From assembly GCA_018384055.1 (NCBI GenBank), contig JAHAZL010000067.1, forward strand, positions 1 through 13,118: a stretch of 13,118 nt of DNA. The letters are read 5' to 3'. This document shows, piece by piece, positions 7,901 through 13,118 of the stretch; the stretch's first letter is position 1, and each line of letters starts with the position of its first letter. The notes beneath the pieces are model-generated. The model had not been told where the DNA came from. It worked only from the letters and a program-made list of their open reading frames with translations, and made no database searches. Source of the DNA: Treponema sp. Lineage in GTDB: Bacteria > Spirochaetota > Spirochaetia > Treponematales > Treponemataceae. The translations under genes were made by a program, and so were the position numbers.

Positions 7901-8962
7901 AGTGCAGATGAAATCGAACTTTCAGGTTACATGCTGGACAAGAGGTTTGGAAAGCTCCGTCCTTCAGAAGAAAACCTCCGTTCACAGATTGAAGATGTCC
8001 GCAAACTTCTTGAACGTGCACTTAAATCTGCACCGGAAGATGCAGTTGCCCTCTATAATATGGGACGTTACTTTGTAGAAACAAAGAGCGGAAAGAGTGC
8101 AGCAAGATTGCTTCAGGCCTCCATCGATTCATTTGAAAATCAGACAAAACGCAACAAGCGCGATACATACAAGTACATCAATGCATACCGTCTTCTTGGT
8201 GAAGAAATGAGCAACGAAAGGGAATACCTTACTGCAGAAACTCTTTATGGACGTGGTATTGATATCTTTGAACGCGAAAATGCATCTAGCAGATTTGAAA
8301 GCAATGAAAATGTCGGAAAGCTTTATGCAGACCTTGCAGACCTTGATTATTTCATTGCGGCAGACAACGATGCTGCCCTCATGCATTATGAAAATGCCGT
8401 AAACAACAAGTACGATACTTCTTCGGTTCGTTACAGAATCGGTTACATCCAGTACCAGAACCAGAATTATCCTGCAGCCCTTGGTTCATTCATCAAGAGC
8501 CACGATACAAGCGGAAATGACATACACCTTCTCCTTGCCCTTGCAAACACATTGTCCCTCAGCAGCGACAACTATGTTGCACGCGGATATTATGAACGCC
8601 TCATTTCAATACTTGATGGCGAGCGTCAGAAACATGGAGTTCTTTTCCCACAGGTCCGCGATGATCAGGGTGACATTGTTGATATTTATATGAAGGCAAG
8701 CAACAACCTTGGCGTAACACTTTCAAGGATTGCTTCAAATACAGGTGACAGTTCCCTTAATGCAAAGGCAATTGTAAATCTTCAGGAAAGTCTCCGTGCT
8801 TGGGATGCCCTTACAAGAAATCAGACAACGATGGTCCGTCTTGAAGGTTCAAACCTTGCAGAGCAGAATGTTCGCTACATTACACATCCTATGCCTGATT
8901 ACAATCCTGAAATTTATACGGAAATTCCTCGTATGCTTTTTGGTGAGGAAGGTCTTGAATAA
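4979..8962 (+). CDS. flcA: Large acidic single-pass TPR membrane protein, probable periplasmic flagellar collar protein FlcA
   Basis: The 1327-residue product has four zones. Residues 1-55 form a conserved-looking basic/hydrophobic start (MPGLKQLQQFNSDIMTLGDE, then DDSDEFLNGLP). Residues about 56-665 are a low-complexity Asp/Glu/Ser/Pro-rich disordered region with recurring LPDF, LSDF and DIPSEETP motifs. Residues about 670-765 are a compact helical domain, probably cytoplasmic. A single transmembrane helix (about 766-791) precedes a 536-residue periplasmic region with tetratricopeptide-like helix pairs (for example about 798-830, 898-915, 1020-1050, 1147-1170). This plan fits FlcA, the Borrelia BB0326-type TPR protein of the spirochaetal flagellar motor collar. 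The name is from architecture and memory of treponemal homologues, so the generic TPR call is safer than the symbol. GAGGAG at 4961-4966, 12 bases before ATG 4979, selects this start over the open frame from 4868. The next gene overlaps its end. Confidence 0.8.
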   Translation: MPGLKQLQQFNSDIMTLGDEVKIRAARGEKPVTVSIPRNVADVDDSDEFLNGLPMLSEEDQAQADAAQKEKEREANDFSEFMDDGKEETEEDTAKAAPKQESAVPDMSDLLPSGGDMDLGDFDLSDFEEKAPEPEVESEPEEVAIEDMDLDSLLAFTETPKKTETEEEPSVFNPSDRPQKTIDTPAGKASDSIFEEVPSAEPIDDSLFSSPISEEPSNQAFDTSLFDMPVENAEPAEPLPELDESSLMSTLGSIGELNDVPESEVVEAEAPSLEEITEAIPSVDDAFSFELPEEPEAAPAESFSTDDDLTEGASFDAGDFDFSLDADPAADAIAAENILSADDVSGVDSIPSLDDSLDATASLDETAADDASMGDSLDLPSFDDIPSEETPAANFSAEDIPSEETPVAGANDYFDGDFEDPNDDFKTTESLSLNDDIPTEFNEIPDLANMPVEETRSEEKAESPSESLGTAEDFDVASLDLPDFGTEDSSSETSDTGMDLSDFNLPDAPANSASDTTNESSTDGFDSVPASETSSGDAFSADGLDDLPDFGDPSSDSSSGLSMDFGGDFGTDSLDAAPAPMESLSPEETVPEDIGSSETFDTSDINDLDFSGEENSDFALGSIDGGEGDDEFNIPGFSDTVTANFDKKPQVATPDFSGAAELNEKDKPKNTFTDAEYKRFLKNLGTYPLNVRIALEDFVVKNEFTDDAIFAVLEKVLRKAPARQVATDLEKLLDISLDVPRDFERRSAEEYEAYKKSIEYQLKNKIIPGAIMTAVAAVLVFCIFTLTNTFIYKPIRANNLYKQGYALLQDSQYPQSEERFNQALTFKPVKKWFYNYAEGYRDHKQYDRSRMMYKAILKRYDHEKKAGLDWAKMESEDLYNYEESERILKREVLDYHINDAEAILALGDLYLDWATDSNAEKYPLAKQNYDLLVELHGSNNLYLSRQMRYFIRTDNLRQVLMYKEMFMNQKKALQSADEIELSGYMLDKRFGKLRPSEENLRSQIEDVRKLLERALKSAPEDAVALYNMGRYFVETKSGKSAARLLQASIDSFENQTKRNKRDTYKYINAYRLLGEEMSNEREYLTAETLYGRGIDIFERENASSRFESNENVGKLYADLADLDYFIAADNDAALMHYENAVNNKYDTSSVRYRIGYIQYQNQNYPAALGSFIKSHDTSGNDIHLLLALANTLSLSSDNYVARGYYERLISILDGERQKHGVLFPQVRDDQGDIVDIYMKASNNLGVTLSRIASNTGDSSLNAKAIVNLQESLRAWDALTRNQTTMVRLEGSNLAEQNVRYITHPMPDYNPEIYTEIPRMLFGEEGLE

Positions 8963-9566
8963 TATTGCAAAGGAAACCTTCAGAAAGTCCATTCATCTCT
9001 GCAGTGCATTGCTGCCTTTCATGATGACTAAAGCTCGTGTTCAGGTAGTGGTGTTTCTTGTCTTTATACTTGCATTCTATTGTGCATCAGAATTTCTGCG
9101 TCTTTCAGGAAGGGACGTTTTCCTTGTTTCTATGATTACAAGAACGGCTGCCAGAAAGCGTGACGAAAATAAATTCGTTCTTGGCCCTGTAACATTGGTT
9201 GTTGGAATTCTAACGGCAACTTTTCTCTGGTATCCAGTTCCTGCAGCAATTGGAATTTATGCACTTGCTTTTGGTGATGGACTTGCCAGTCTTTCCGGAA
9301 AACTCTTTGGAAAAGTTAAGATTCCACTTACGGACGGAAAAACAGTTGCGGGAAGCCTTACATGTTTCGCGGCAATCTTCATATCAACATATCTTGCATT
9401 GTATTTCTCAACAGAAATGCGCTATGGAATCAACATAACCTACATTTCGCTTTTGATAGCATCCGTAGGAATGCTCATAGAAGTTCTTCCATTGAAGGAT
9501 TTGGATAACATTGTGATTCCAGTTGTCCTTGGAGGTCTTGCTCAGCTCCAGTTGTTTGCCATGTAA
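8955..9566 (+). CDS. Dolichol/phytol kinase-like (SEC59/DGK1/VTE5 family) integral membrane protein
   Basis: The family contains CTP-dependent kinases of dolichol, phytol and diacylglycerol, and is often annotated as phosphatidate cytidylyltransferase-like. The 203-residue protein starts FRKSIHL (about 9-15), the usual N-terminal signature, followed by about five to six hydrophobic helices. The hallmark loop is GDGLASLSGKLFGKV (about 111-125), followed by the phosphate-binding-like DGKTVAGSL (about 130-138). The substrate cannot be told from sequence; an undecaprenol or diacylglycerol role in lipid recycling is inference. The start chosen is TTG 8955: it gives the family-typical N-terminus and has GAGGAAGG (8945-8952) upstream, with the GAGGA core five bases before it. 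It overlaps the flcA-like stop by eight bases, implying translational coupling. An in-frame ATG at 8796 would lie 167 bases inside the upstream gene and is unlikely. The 3' end overlaps the convergent gene by 25 bases. Confidence 0.8.
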   Translation: MNNIAKETFRKSIHLCSALLPFMMTKARVQVVVFLVFILAFYCASEFLRLSGRDVFLVSMITRTAARKRDENKFVLGPVTLVVGILTATFLWYPVPAAIGIYALAFGDGLASLSGKLFGKVKIPLTDGKTVAGSLTCFAAIFISTYLALYFSTEMRYGINITYISLLIASVGMLIEVLPLKDLDNIVIPVVLGGLAQLQLFAM

Positions 9567-10366
9567 TGCATTTCTTTAAGATAGAGGGCACATCCAGACG
9601 AGTAGAAAACAATTCCAATAATCAGCATAGGTATGGAATCGCAGAACTGAAGGGCAATGTTTCCTGCAGAAAAAAGAACGATTCCAAGACACTTTCCGTA
9701 TCCATGAAGATCTTCCCTGAAATTCCCACTCAAATGTGAATTGATGAAAGTCGTAATGATTGCAGTAATAACAACAAAAATTCTGATTACACCAAAAAGG
9801 GATTTCATTCCATATAGGACCGTACAGTTCGAACTTATTTCGTTTGAATTGATTGGATAGAAGAAACCGAAGGCGCAGGAGATTGCAAAAAGACAGAACA
9901 AATTTCTTTCGGCATTTTCAAGCTGGTCACTGCTGGAAAAAAGGGCGGAAAAAAGCAGGCTGAAGGGGGCAAGAATTCTTGCAATCACGCATATTCTCCC
10001 CAAAAAAATAAGGAGCCTTGAAGAACTGTTCCATAGGTTGAGGACTGGTATCAGCAGCCTTGTTTCTTCTGCTATTCCACTGATTATTACGCCTGTGAAA
10101 AAAAGAATTTCCAGGGACGAAGTTTTCTCAAATCCGCGCAAAATGAAAAAAGCAATGGCAGGTGCCGATGCACCAAAAAAGAAAATGGAAGCAAGGGATG
10201 CCTGAAAATTAAACCTGAACATAGTTCCGGGCCTCAAAGGATTCATAGGGGATTCAAGAAGATTGTTGAAAGCAGCATATATGAAAAGGGCAGTGTAGAT
10301 AACCAGGAAATAAACGCCTGCCAAAGAAAGTGAAAGATATATTCTGTTGCGGATTTTAATTGTCAT
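9542..10366 (-). CDS. Multi-spanning membrane protein of unknown function
   Basis: I do not recognise this family. From ATG 10366 it has 274 residues, begins MTIKIRNR (positively charged, probably cytoplasmic) and contains about eight hydrophobic helices, for example YLSLSLAGVYFLVIYTALFI, the IFFFGASAPAIAFFIL segment and the C-terminal MLIIGIVFYSSGCALYL. The longest soluble stretch is about 20 residues, so no separate domain is present. Short polar inserts such as SGIAEETRLL and YPINSNEISS might be functional loops. A frame from GTG 10447 is open, but that codon lies inside the terminator hairpin of the upstream gene and codes for an unlikely leader, so 10366 is preferred. No good ribosome site is visible at either. 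Its last 25 bases overlap the end of the kinase-like gene on the other strand. A transporter, sensor or lipid-related role are all possible. Confidence 0.6.
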   Translation of the reverse strand: MTIKIRNRIYLSLSLAGVYFLVIYTALFIYAAFNNLLESPMNPLRPGTMFRFNFQASLASIFFFGASAPAIAFFILRGFEKTSSLEILFFTGVIISGIAEETRLLIPVLNLWNSSSRLLIFLGRICVIARILAPFSLLFSALFSSSDQLENAERNLFCLFAISCAFGFFYPINSNEISSNCTVLYGMKSLFGVIRIFVVITAIITTFINSHLSGNFREDLHGYGKCLGIVLFSAGNIALQFCDSIPMLIIGIVFYSSGCALYLKEMHYMANNWS

Positions 10367-10425
10367 ATAAAAAAGAATACAACAAAAGGAAAGCAGTCGC
10401 AACGGTGAAACTTTTCGTTTAAAAC

Positions 10426-10458
10426 AAAAAAGCTGAACCTGCACCACACAAGTTCAGC
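10426..10458 (-). terminator. Intrinsic terminator of the DUF2259-like gene
   Basis: Read on the minus strand, GCTGAAC (10458-10452) pairs perfectly with GTTCAGC (10438-10432) over a 13-base loop and is followed by six T residues (10431-10426). It lies 22 bases after the stop codon of the gene at 10481-11185. It separates that gene from the downstream membrane protein, which therefore needs its own promoter or read-through. Confidence 0.85.
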
Positions 10459-10480
10459 CTGAAAGTTTCAAATCGAAGAA

Positions 10481-11185
10481 TTAGAAGCGGTATGTTTCTA
10501 CCATATATCTGATTGAAGTTCCTGTATTATCTTCAAGTTTCTTCTGCACGATGAACACAAGGCTCTTTCCGGAAGCATCTGTAAAAATCTTGTCGATCTT
10601 GTAGCTGCTGATTCCCTTGCGCTTGAAGTCTGGGGTTCCAACCTTGATTGTAGAAAGAACATCGCCGTTTTCATCCTTGCGTACTACGTTGATGTAAAAC
10701 TTTGATTTAACGTTTTTTCCATACCCTTCGTATTCAGGAACAAGCCTTACGTTGTAGAAAACAGAATGATCTTCAGTAGAATTTTCAAAATCCTTGAAAA
10801 CGATTTCTTCTGTATCACCCTTAGATTCAGAATCTCTTAAATAGAGAAGTGTCTTGGCATTTGCCGGCTTTGCATTGTATTTGCCGATCTTCCATTCTGT
10901 AGAAGACTTAAGCTTATCAAAAGCGTCTTTTCCGCTAGCGTTTGGGCCTACATCGCCTTTCTTAGACTTAAAAACTTCACCCTTTACAAATTCATTTGCT
11001 GCAACGTCAACTGTATAGATTTCAGCCCAAGGCTCGTAGTTTTTGTCAGTCTTACCGTATGTACCAAAAATGTAAGTCTTTCCGTCTTCAGAAAAGCCAA
11101 TATCAACAAAAGAAGCTGCATCTCCGGCAAAAGCACTTGCGGCAGTAAGAATCACAGCAGCTGCAATTGTAAGAATCTTTCTCAT
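10481..11185 (-). CDS. Secreted DUF2259-like protein
   Basis: The 234-residue protein has a clean signal peptide (MRKILTIAAAVILTAASAFA, cleavage likely before GDAASF at 21), so it is exported to the periplasm or surface. The mature part opens with GDAASFVDIGFSEDGKTYIF and continues with YGKTDKNYEPWAEIYTVDV, the pattern I associate with the DUF2259 predicted secreted proteins of treponemes. The rest is a charged, beta-rich domain without cysteines (for example LVPEYEGYG and YKIDKIFTDASGKSLVFIV), reminiscent of repeated beta-propeller-like strands. No enzyme motif is visible and the function is unknown. ATG 11185 has an excellent ribosome site, GGGAGG, at 11199-11194, eight bases upstream. It is monocistronic, with its own terminator downstream and a promoter divergent from dapL. 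Confidence 0.8.
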   Translation of the reverse strand: MRKILTIAAAVILTAASAFAGDAASFVDIGFSEDGKTYIFGTYGKTDKNYEPWAEIYTVDVAANEFVKGEVFKSKKGDVGPNASGKDAFDKLKSSTEWKIGKYNAKPANAKTLLYLRDSESKGDTEEIVFKDFENSTEDHSVFYNVRLVPEYEGYGKNVKSKFYINVVRKDENGDVLSTIKVGTPDFKRKGISSYKIDKIFTDASGKSLVFIVQKKLEDNTGTSIRYMVETYRF

Positions 11186-11212
11186 ATGAATATCCTCCCA
11201 ATAAAGATACTG

Positions 11213-11241
11213 TCTATATTTTCGGTATTTTAAAACTTTAA
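11213..11241 (-). promoter_or_regulatory. Candidate promoter of the DUF2259-like gene
   Basis: On the minus strand, TTAAAG (11241-11236) and TATAGA (11218-11213) are 17 bases apart. Transcription would start near 11206, giving a leader of about 20 bases that contains the GGGAGG site. The hexamers are only moderate matches. Confidence 0.35.
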
Positions 11242-11256
11242 TTTAGCGTTTTTTAT

Positions 11257-11285
11257 TTGCCAACTTTTCTGAAATTTGGTAAATT
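11257..11285 (+). promoter_or_regulatory. Promoter of dapL
   Basis: TTGCCA (11257-11262) and TAAATT (11280-11285) are spaced by exactly 17 bases, with a predicted start near 11292 and a short leader carrying the ribosome site AGGAG (11304-11308). Its -35 lies 15 bases from the -35 of the divergent promoter, so one regulator could affect both, although no operator is evident. Confidence 0.55.
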
Positions 11286-11315
11286 GATGCTAACTCGATT
11301 CACAGGAGTGTTTAT

Positions 11316-12548
11316 ATGATCAAGCGTAATGCAAACTATACAAACCTTGCAAAGGGTTATCTTTTCCCTGAAATTGCGAAGAGACGCCGCGAATACCAGG
11401 CAGCACATCCAGATGCAAAAATCATCAGCCTTGGAATTGGCAACACGACAGAACCATTGACCCCACACATTGTAGAAGAAATGAAGAACTTCATTACAGC
11501 AATGGGAACAGTAGAAGGATACGAAGGATACCAGGATGACAGTGCCGGTATGCCAAAACTTCGCGAACGCATTGCACAGGTAATGTACGGCGGAAAAATC
11601 AAGGCTTCAGAAGTTTATGTTTCGGACGGTGCAAAGTGTGACCTTGGCCGCATTCAGACAATGTTCGGCAGCGGGGTAAACGTTGCAGTTCAGGACCCAT
11701 CATACCCAGTATATGTAGACGGAACAGTAATGGCAGGTGCCGGCGGAAAGGAACCGGTAACAGAAACTGGGTTCAAGGACATTACATACATGCCATGTCT
11801 TCCGGAAAACGGATTCTTCCCGGACCTTTCAGTTGTAAAGAAGAACAGCCTCATCTACATCTGTTCCCCAAACAACCCGACGGGTGCATGTGCAACAAGA
11901 AAGAACCTTGAAGACCTTGTAGCCTTTGCAAAAGCAAACGACTGCTTCGTTCTCTATGACGGTGCATATTCAGCATTCATCCGCGACGCAAGCATTCCAA
12001 AGACAATCTACGAAATCCCTGGAGCAGACGAAGTTGCAATCGAAATGCAGTCATTCTCAAAGCCAGCAGGATTCACAGGTGTTCGCCTTGGCTGGTGTGT
12101 AGTTCCAGAAAAGCTCAAGTTCGAAGACGGAAGTGCAGTTCACACAGCATGGGAACGCGAAATCAACACACAGTTCAACGGTGCTTCAAACATCGCTCAG
12201 GCCGGCGGTTATGCTGCCCTCGATGAAATCGGCCTCAAGGAAATGGAAGAAACAATCAACTATTACCTTGAAAACGGACGCCTCATCAAGGAAGCCCTCG
12301 AAGGTGAAAATTTCAAGGCTGCAAATGTAGAAATCTACTTCACGGGCAATGCCCCTTATGTTTGGGCAAAGTTCAACGGAAAGAAGAGCTGGGATGTATT
12401 CGATGCAATCCTCGACCAGTGCCATGTAGTTTGTACTCCAGGTGCAGGATTCGGCCCAAGCGGCGAAAGCTTCATCCGCTTCTCTTCATTTGGACACAGG
12501 GAAAATGTCATTGAAGCATGCAACCGCCTCAAGACACTCAAGCTCTAG
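11316..12548 (+). CDS. dapL: LL-diaminopimelate aminotransferase
   Basis: DapL is a PLP enzyme that converts tetrahydrodipicolinate directly to LL-diaminopimelate using glutamate, bypassing the succinylase, acetylase and dehydrogenase routes to lysine and diaminopimelate. The 410-residue length is exactly that of the family. Visible marks are GYLFPEI (14-20), SLGIGNTTEPLTP (38-50), EGYEGYQDDSAG (67-78), SDGAK (103-107), SPNNPTG (184-190), YDGAYSAFI (214-222), the PLP lysine K249 in SFSKPAGFTGVRLGW, and the carboxylate-binding arginine R388 in FIRFSSFG. ATG 11316 has AGGAG seven bases upstream. It is a single-gene unit with its own promoter and terminator. Spirochaete walls are often reported to contain ornithine instead of diaminopimelate, so lysine supply may be the main role here; that is inference. 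Confidence 0.97.
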   Translation: MIKRNANYTNLAKGYLFPEIAKRRREYQAAHPDAKIISLGIGNTTEPLTPHIVEEMKNFITAMGTVEGYEGYQDDSAGMPKLRERIAQVMYGGKIKASEVYVSDGAKCDLGRIQTMFGSGVNVAVQDPSYPVYVDGTVMAGAGGKEPVTETGFKDITYMPCLPENGFFPDLSVVKKNSLIYICSPNNPTGACATRKNLEDLVAFAKANDCFVLYDGAYSAFIRDASIPKTIYEIPGADEVAIEMQSFSKPAGFTGVRLGWCVVPEKLKFEDGSAVHTAWEREINTQFNGASNIAQAGGYAALDEIGLKEMEETINYYLENGRLIKEALEGENFKAANVEIYFTGNAPYVWAKFNGKKSWDVFDAILDQCHVVCTPGAGFGPSGESFIRFSSFGHRENVIEACNRLKTLKL

Positions 12549-12581
12549 TTTGTTCATAAATCAAATTAAAGAGTAACCAAG

Positions 12582-12611
12582 GTCCCGTAGTTTTTCTGCG
12601 GGACTTTTTTT
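12582..12611 (+). terminator. Intrinsic terminator of dapL
   Basis: GTCCCGTAG (12582-12590) pairs with CTGCGGGAC (12596-12604), nine pairs including one G-U, over a TTTTT loop, and is followed by seven T residues (12605-12611). It lies 34 bases after the dapL stop. Confidence 0.92.
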
Positions 12612-12660
12612 GTAGAACATCTTCCGTAATATCTTCATAAGGAGCGCACTTACCTTGCTA

Positions 12661-12790
12661 AACCCGCTTTTCTGGGTTCCGCTCCCGCTCATTGCCGCTA
12701 CCGGCGGCAACGCCTCCGGCGCCCATCCAATCGGGGCTAGTCGGGTGTAAAAATCACGCGTCAAAAACGTGGCCAGAGGGGACAGACCCC
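12661..12790. repeat. GC-rich palindromic intergenic block
   Basis: This block is much richer in GC than its surroundings and consists of consecutive small palindromes: AACCC (12661-12665) with GGGTT (12674-12678), TTGCCGC (12692-12698) with GCGGCAA (12704-12710), and GGGG (12778-12781) with CCCC (12787-12790) over ACAGA. A minus-strand frame covers it but has the appearance of translated repeat. It resembles dispersed intergenic repeats of treponeme genomes; that recollection needs a genome comparison. Confidence 0.5.
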
Positions 12791-12800
12791 TTCCTCGTCC

Positions 12801-12970
12801 GTCATTGCGAGGAGCCGCACGCGGCGAAGCAATCAACAATCCTAAAGCCCCTCGTCATTGCGAGCGCAGCGAAGCAATCCCCAGCCCTTCCGTCATTGCG
12901 AGGAGCCGCAGGCGGCGAAGCAACCCACAATCCTAAAGCCACTCGTCATTGCGAGCGCATCGAAGCAATC
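12801..12970. repeat. Four GTCATTGCGAG...GAAGCAAT palindromic elements in a 91-bp tandem duplication
   Basis: Elements begin at 12801 (long, with GCCGC/GCGGC inner stem), 12854 (short), 12892 (long) and 12945 (short). Each is framed by ATTGC and GCAAT (GCAAC in the third), so each can form a hairpin. Long copies are 34 bases and short copies about 26. The long-short order repeats with a period of exactly 91 bases (12801 to 12892, 12854 to 12945), and the connecting sequence around CAATCCTAAAGCC is also conserved, so one duplication made the present array. Elements with this GTCATTGCGAG core are dispersed, REP-like intergenic repeats in many bacteria. Spacers are not unique sequences, so this is not CRISPR. 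Confidence 0.85.
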
Positions 12971-12986
12971 CTCTCCCTTAGCCGAA

Positions 12987-13060
12987 GTAGAAAAAAAATG
13001 AAAATTTTTCCAAAAAAAATTGAATTTGTTCTTGACACTTTTATTATTCGGATATATATT
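12987..13060 (+). promoter_or_regulatory. Strong ribosomal-RNA-type promoter with UP-like A/T tracts
   Basis: TTGACA (13032-13037, perfect consensus) and TATATT (13055-13060) are 17 bases apart. Upstream, 12987-13030 consists of phased A and T tracts (runs of eight A, five T and eight A), as in UP elements that bind the RNA polymerase alpha subunit at rrn promoters. Transcription would start near 13067. The downstream leader supports an rRNA operon. Confidence 0.75.
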
Positions 13061-13066
13061 CTCTCT

Positions 13067-13118
13067 CACCGTCGCACGACGGAAGGCAGCGGAAGCTGCA
13101 GTTCTTTGACAGAATCAG
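13067..13118 (+). promoter_or_regulatory. Probable 16S rRNA precursor leader with boxA-like site
   Basis: The leader has two compact hairpins: CCGTC (13069-13073) with GACGG (13078-13082), and GCAGC (13086-13090) with GCTGC (13095-13099) over a GGAA tetraloop of the GNRA type. Then comes GTTCTTTGAC (13101-13110), similar to the boxA antitermination site (GCTCTTTAA) found before bacterial 16S genes. The window ends before any mature 16S sequence, so the identity is inferred. Confidence 0.6.

Noticed and set aside
10367..10447. GTG start of the eight-helix membrane protein at 10447
   Set aside because: The codon lies in the loop of the upstream gene's terminator, and the extra 27 residues are unlike a membrane-protein start.
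12561..12839. Minus-strand frame across the repeat block after dapL
   Set aside because: It runs through the dapL terminator and palindromic repeats. The peptide beginning MLIASPRAAPRNDG is the usual translation of this repeat type.
12801..12970. CRISPR array
   Set aside because: There are only four units of two lengths, each self-complementary, with similar, not unique, intervening sequence and no cas genes.

Overview
The window looks like a chromosomal segment of a spirochaete, most likely a gut-type Treponema. The reasons are a very large acidic TPR membrane protein resembling the periplasmic flagellar collar protein FlcA, a secreted DUF2259-type protein and a secreted glycogen-binding-like (CBM48) protein of kinds I associate with treponemes, and a DapL aminotransferase. 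Base composition is moderate, with AT-rich intergenic DNA. The genus is inferred from protein character, not from a database search.

Layout. Bases 97-220 form a compact promoter-hairpin-terminator unit that looks like an orphan small RNA gene. Bases 221-1296 hold no intact gene but include a decayed reverse transcriptase (558-1033) that still carries the YMDD catalytic motif. Then come gpsA (glycerol-3-phosphate dehydrogenase) and ffh (SRP GTPase) on the + strand. After ffh lies a strikingly palindromic, possibly multibranched intergenic element (3936-4091). A convergent gene encodes a small exported protein with two CBM48-like folds. Divergent from it are the flcA-like gene and a translationally coupled dolichol/phytol-kinase-like membrane protein. 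That pair runs tail to tail into an unrecognised eight-helix membrane protein. Next is a secreted DUF2259-like protein and, divergently, dapL (LL-diaminopimelate aminotransferase) with a clear terminator.

The last 450 bases contain GC-rich palindromic repeats: a family of GTCATTGCGAG...GAAGCAAT elements arranged as a 91-bp tandem duplication. They are followed by an A/T-rich block, a near-consensus sigma-70 promoter and a structured leader with a boxA-like site. This is what the upstream region of a ribosomal RNA operon looks like, so a 16S rRNA gene probably begins just past the right edge.

How the genes work together. Most are housekeeping: phospholipid precursor supply (gpsA, the lipid-kinase-like protein), membrane protein targeting (ffh), lysine/cell-wall precursor synthesis (dapL) and motility architecture (flcA-like). 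No complete defence or mobile system is visible. The features least explained by known genes are the orphan RNA unit at the left edge, the palindromic element after ffh, the RT relic and the repeat cluster before the presumed rrn promoter.
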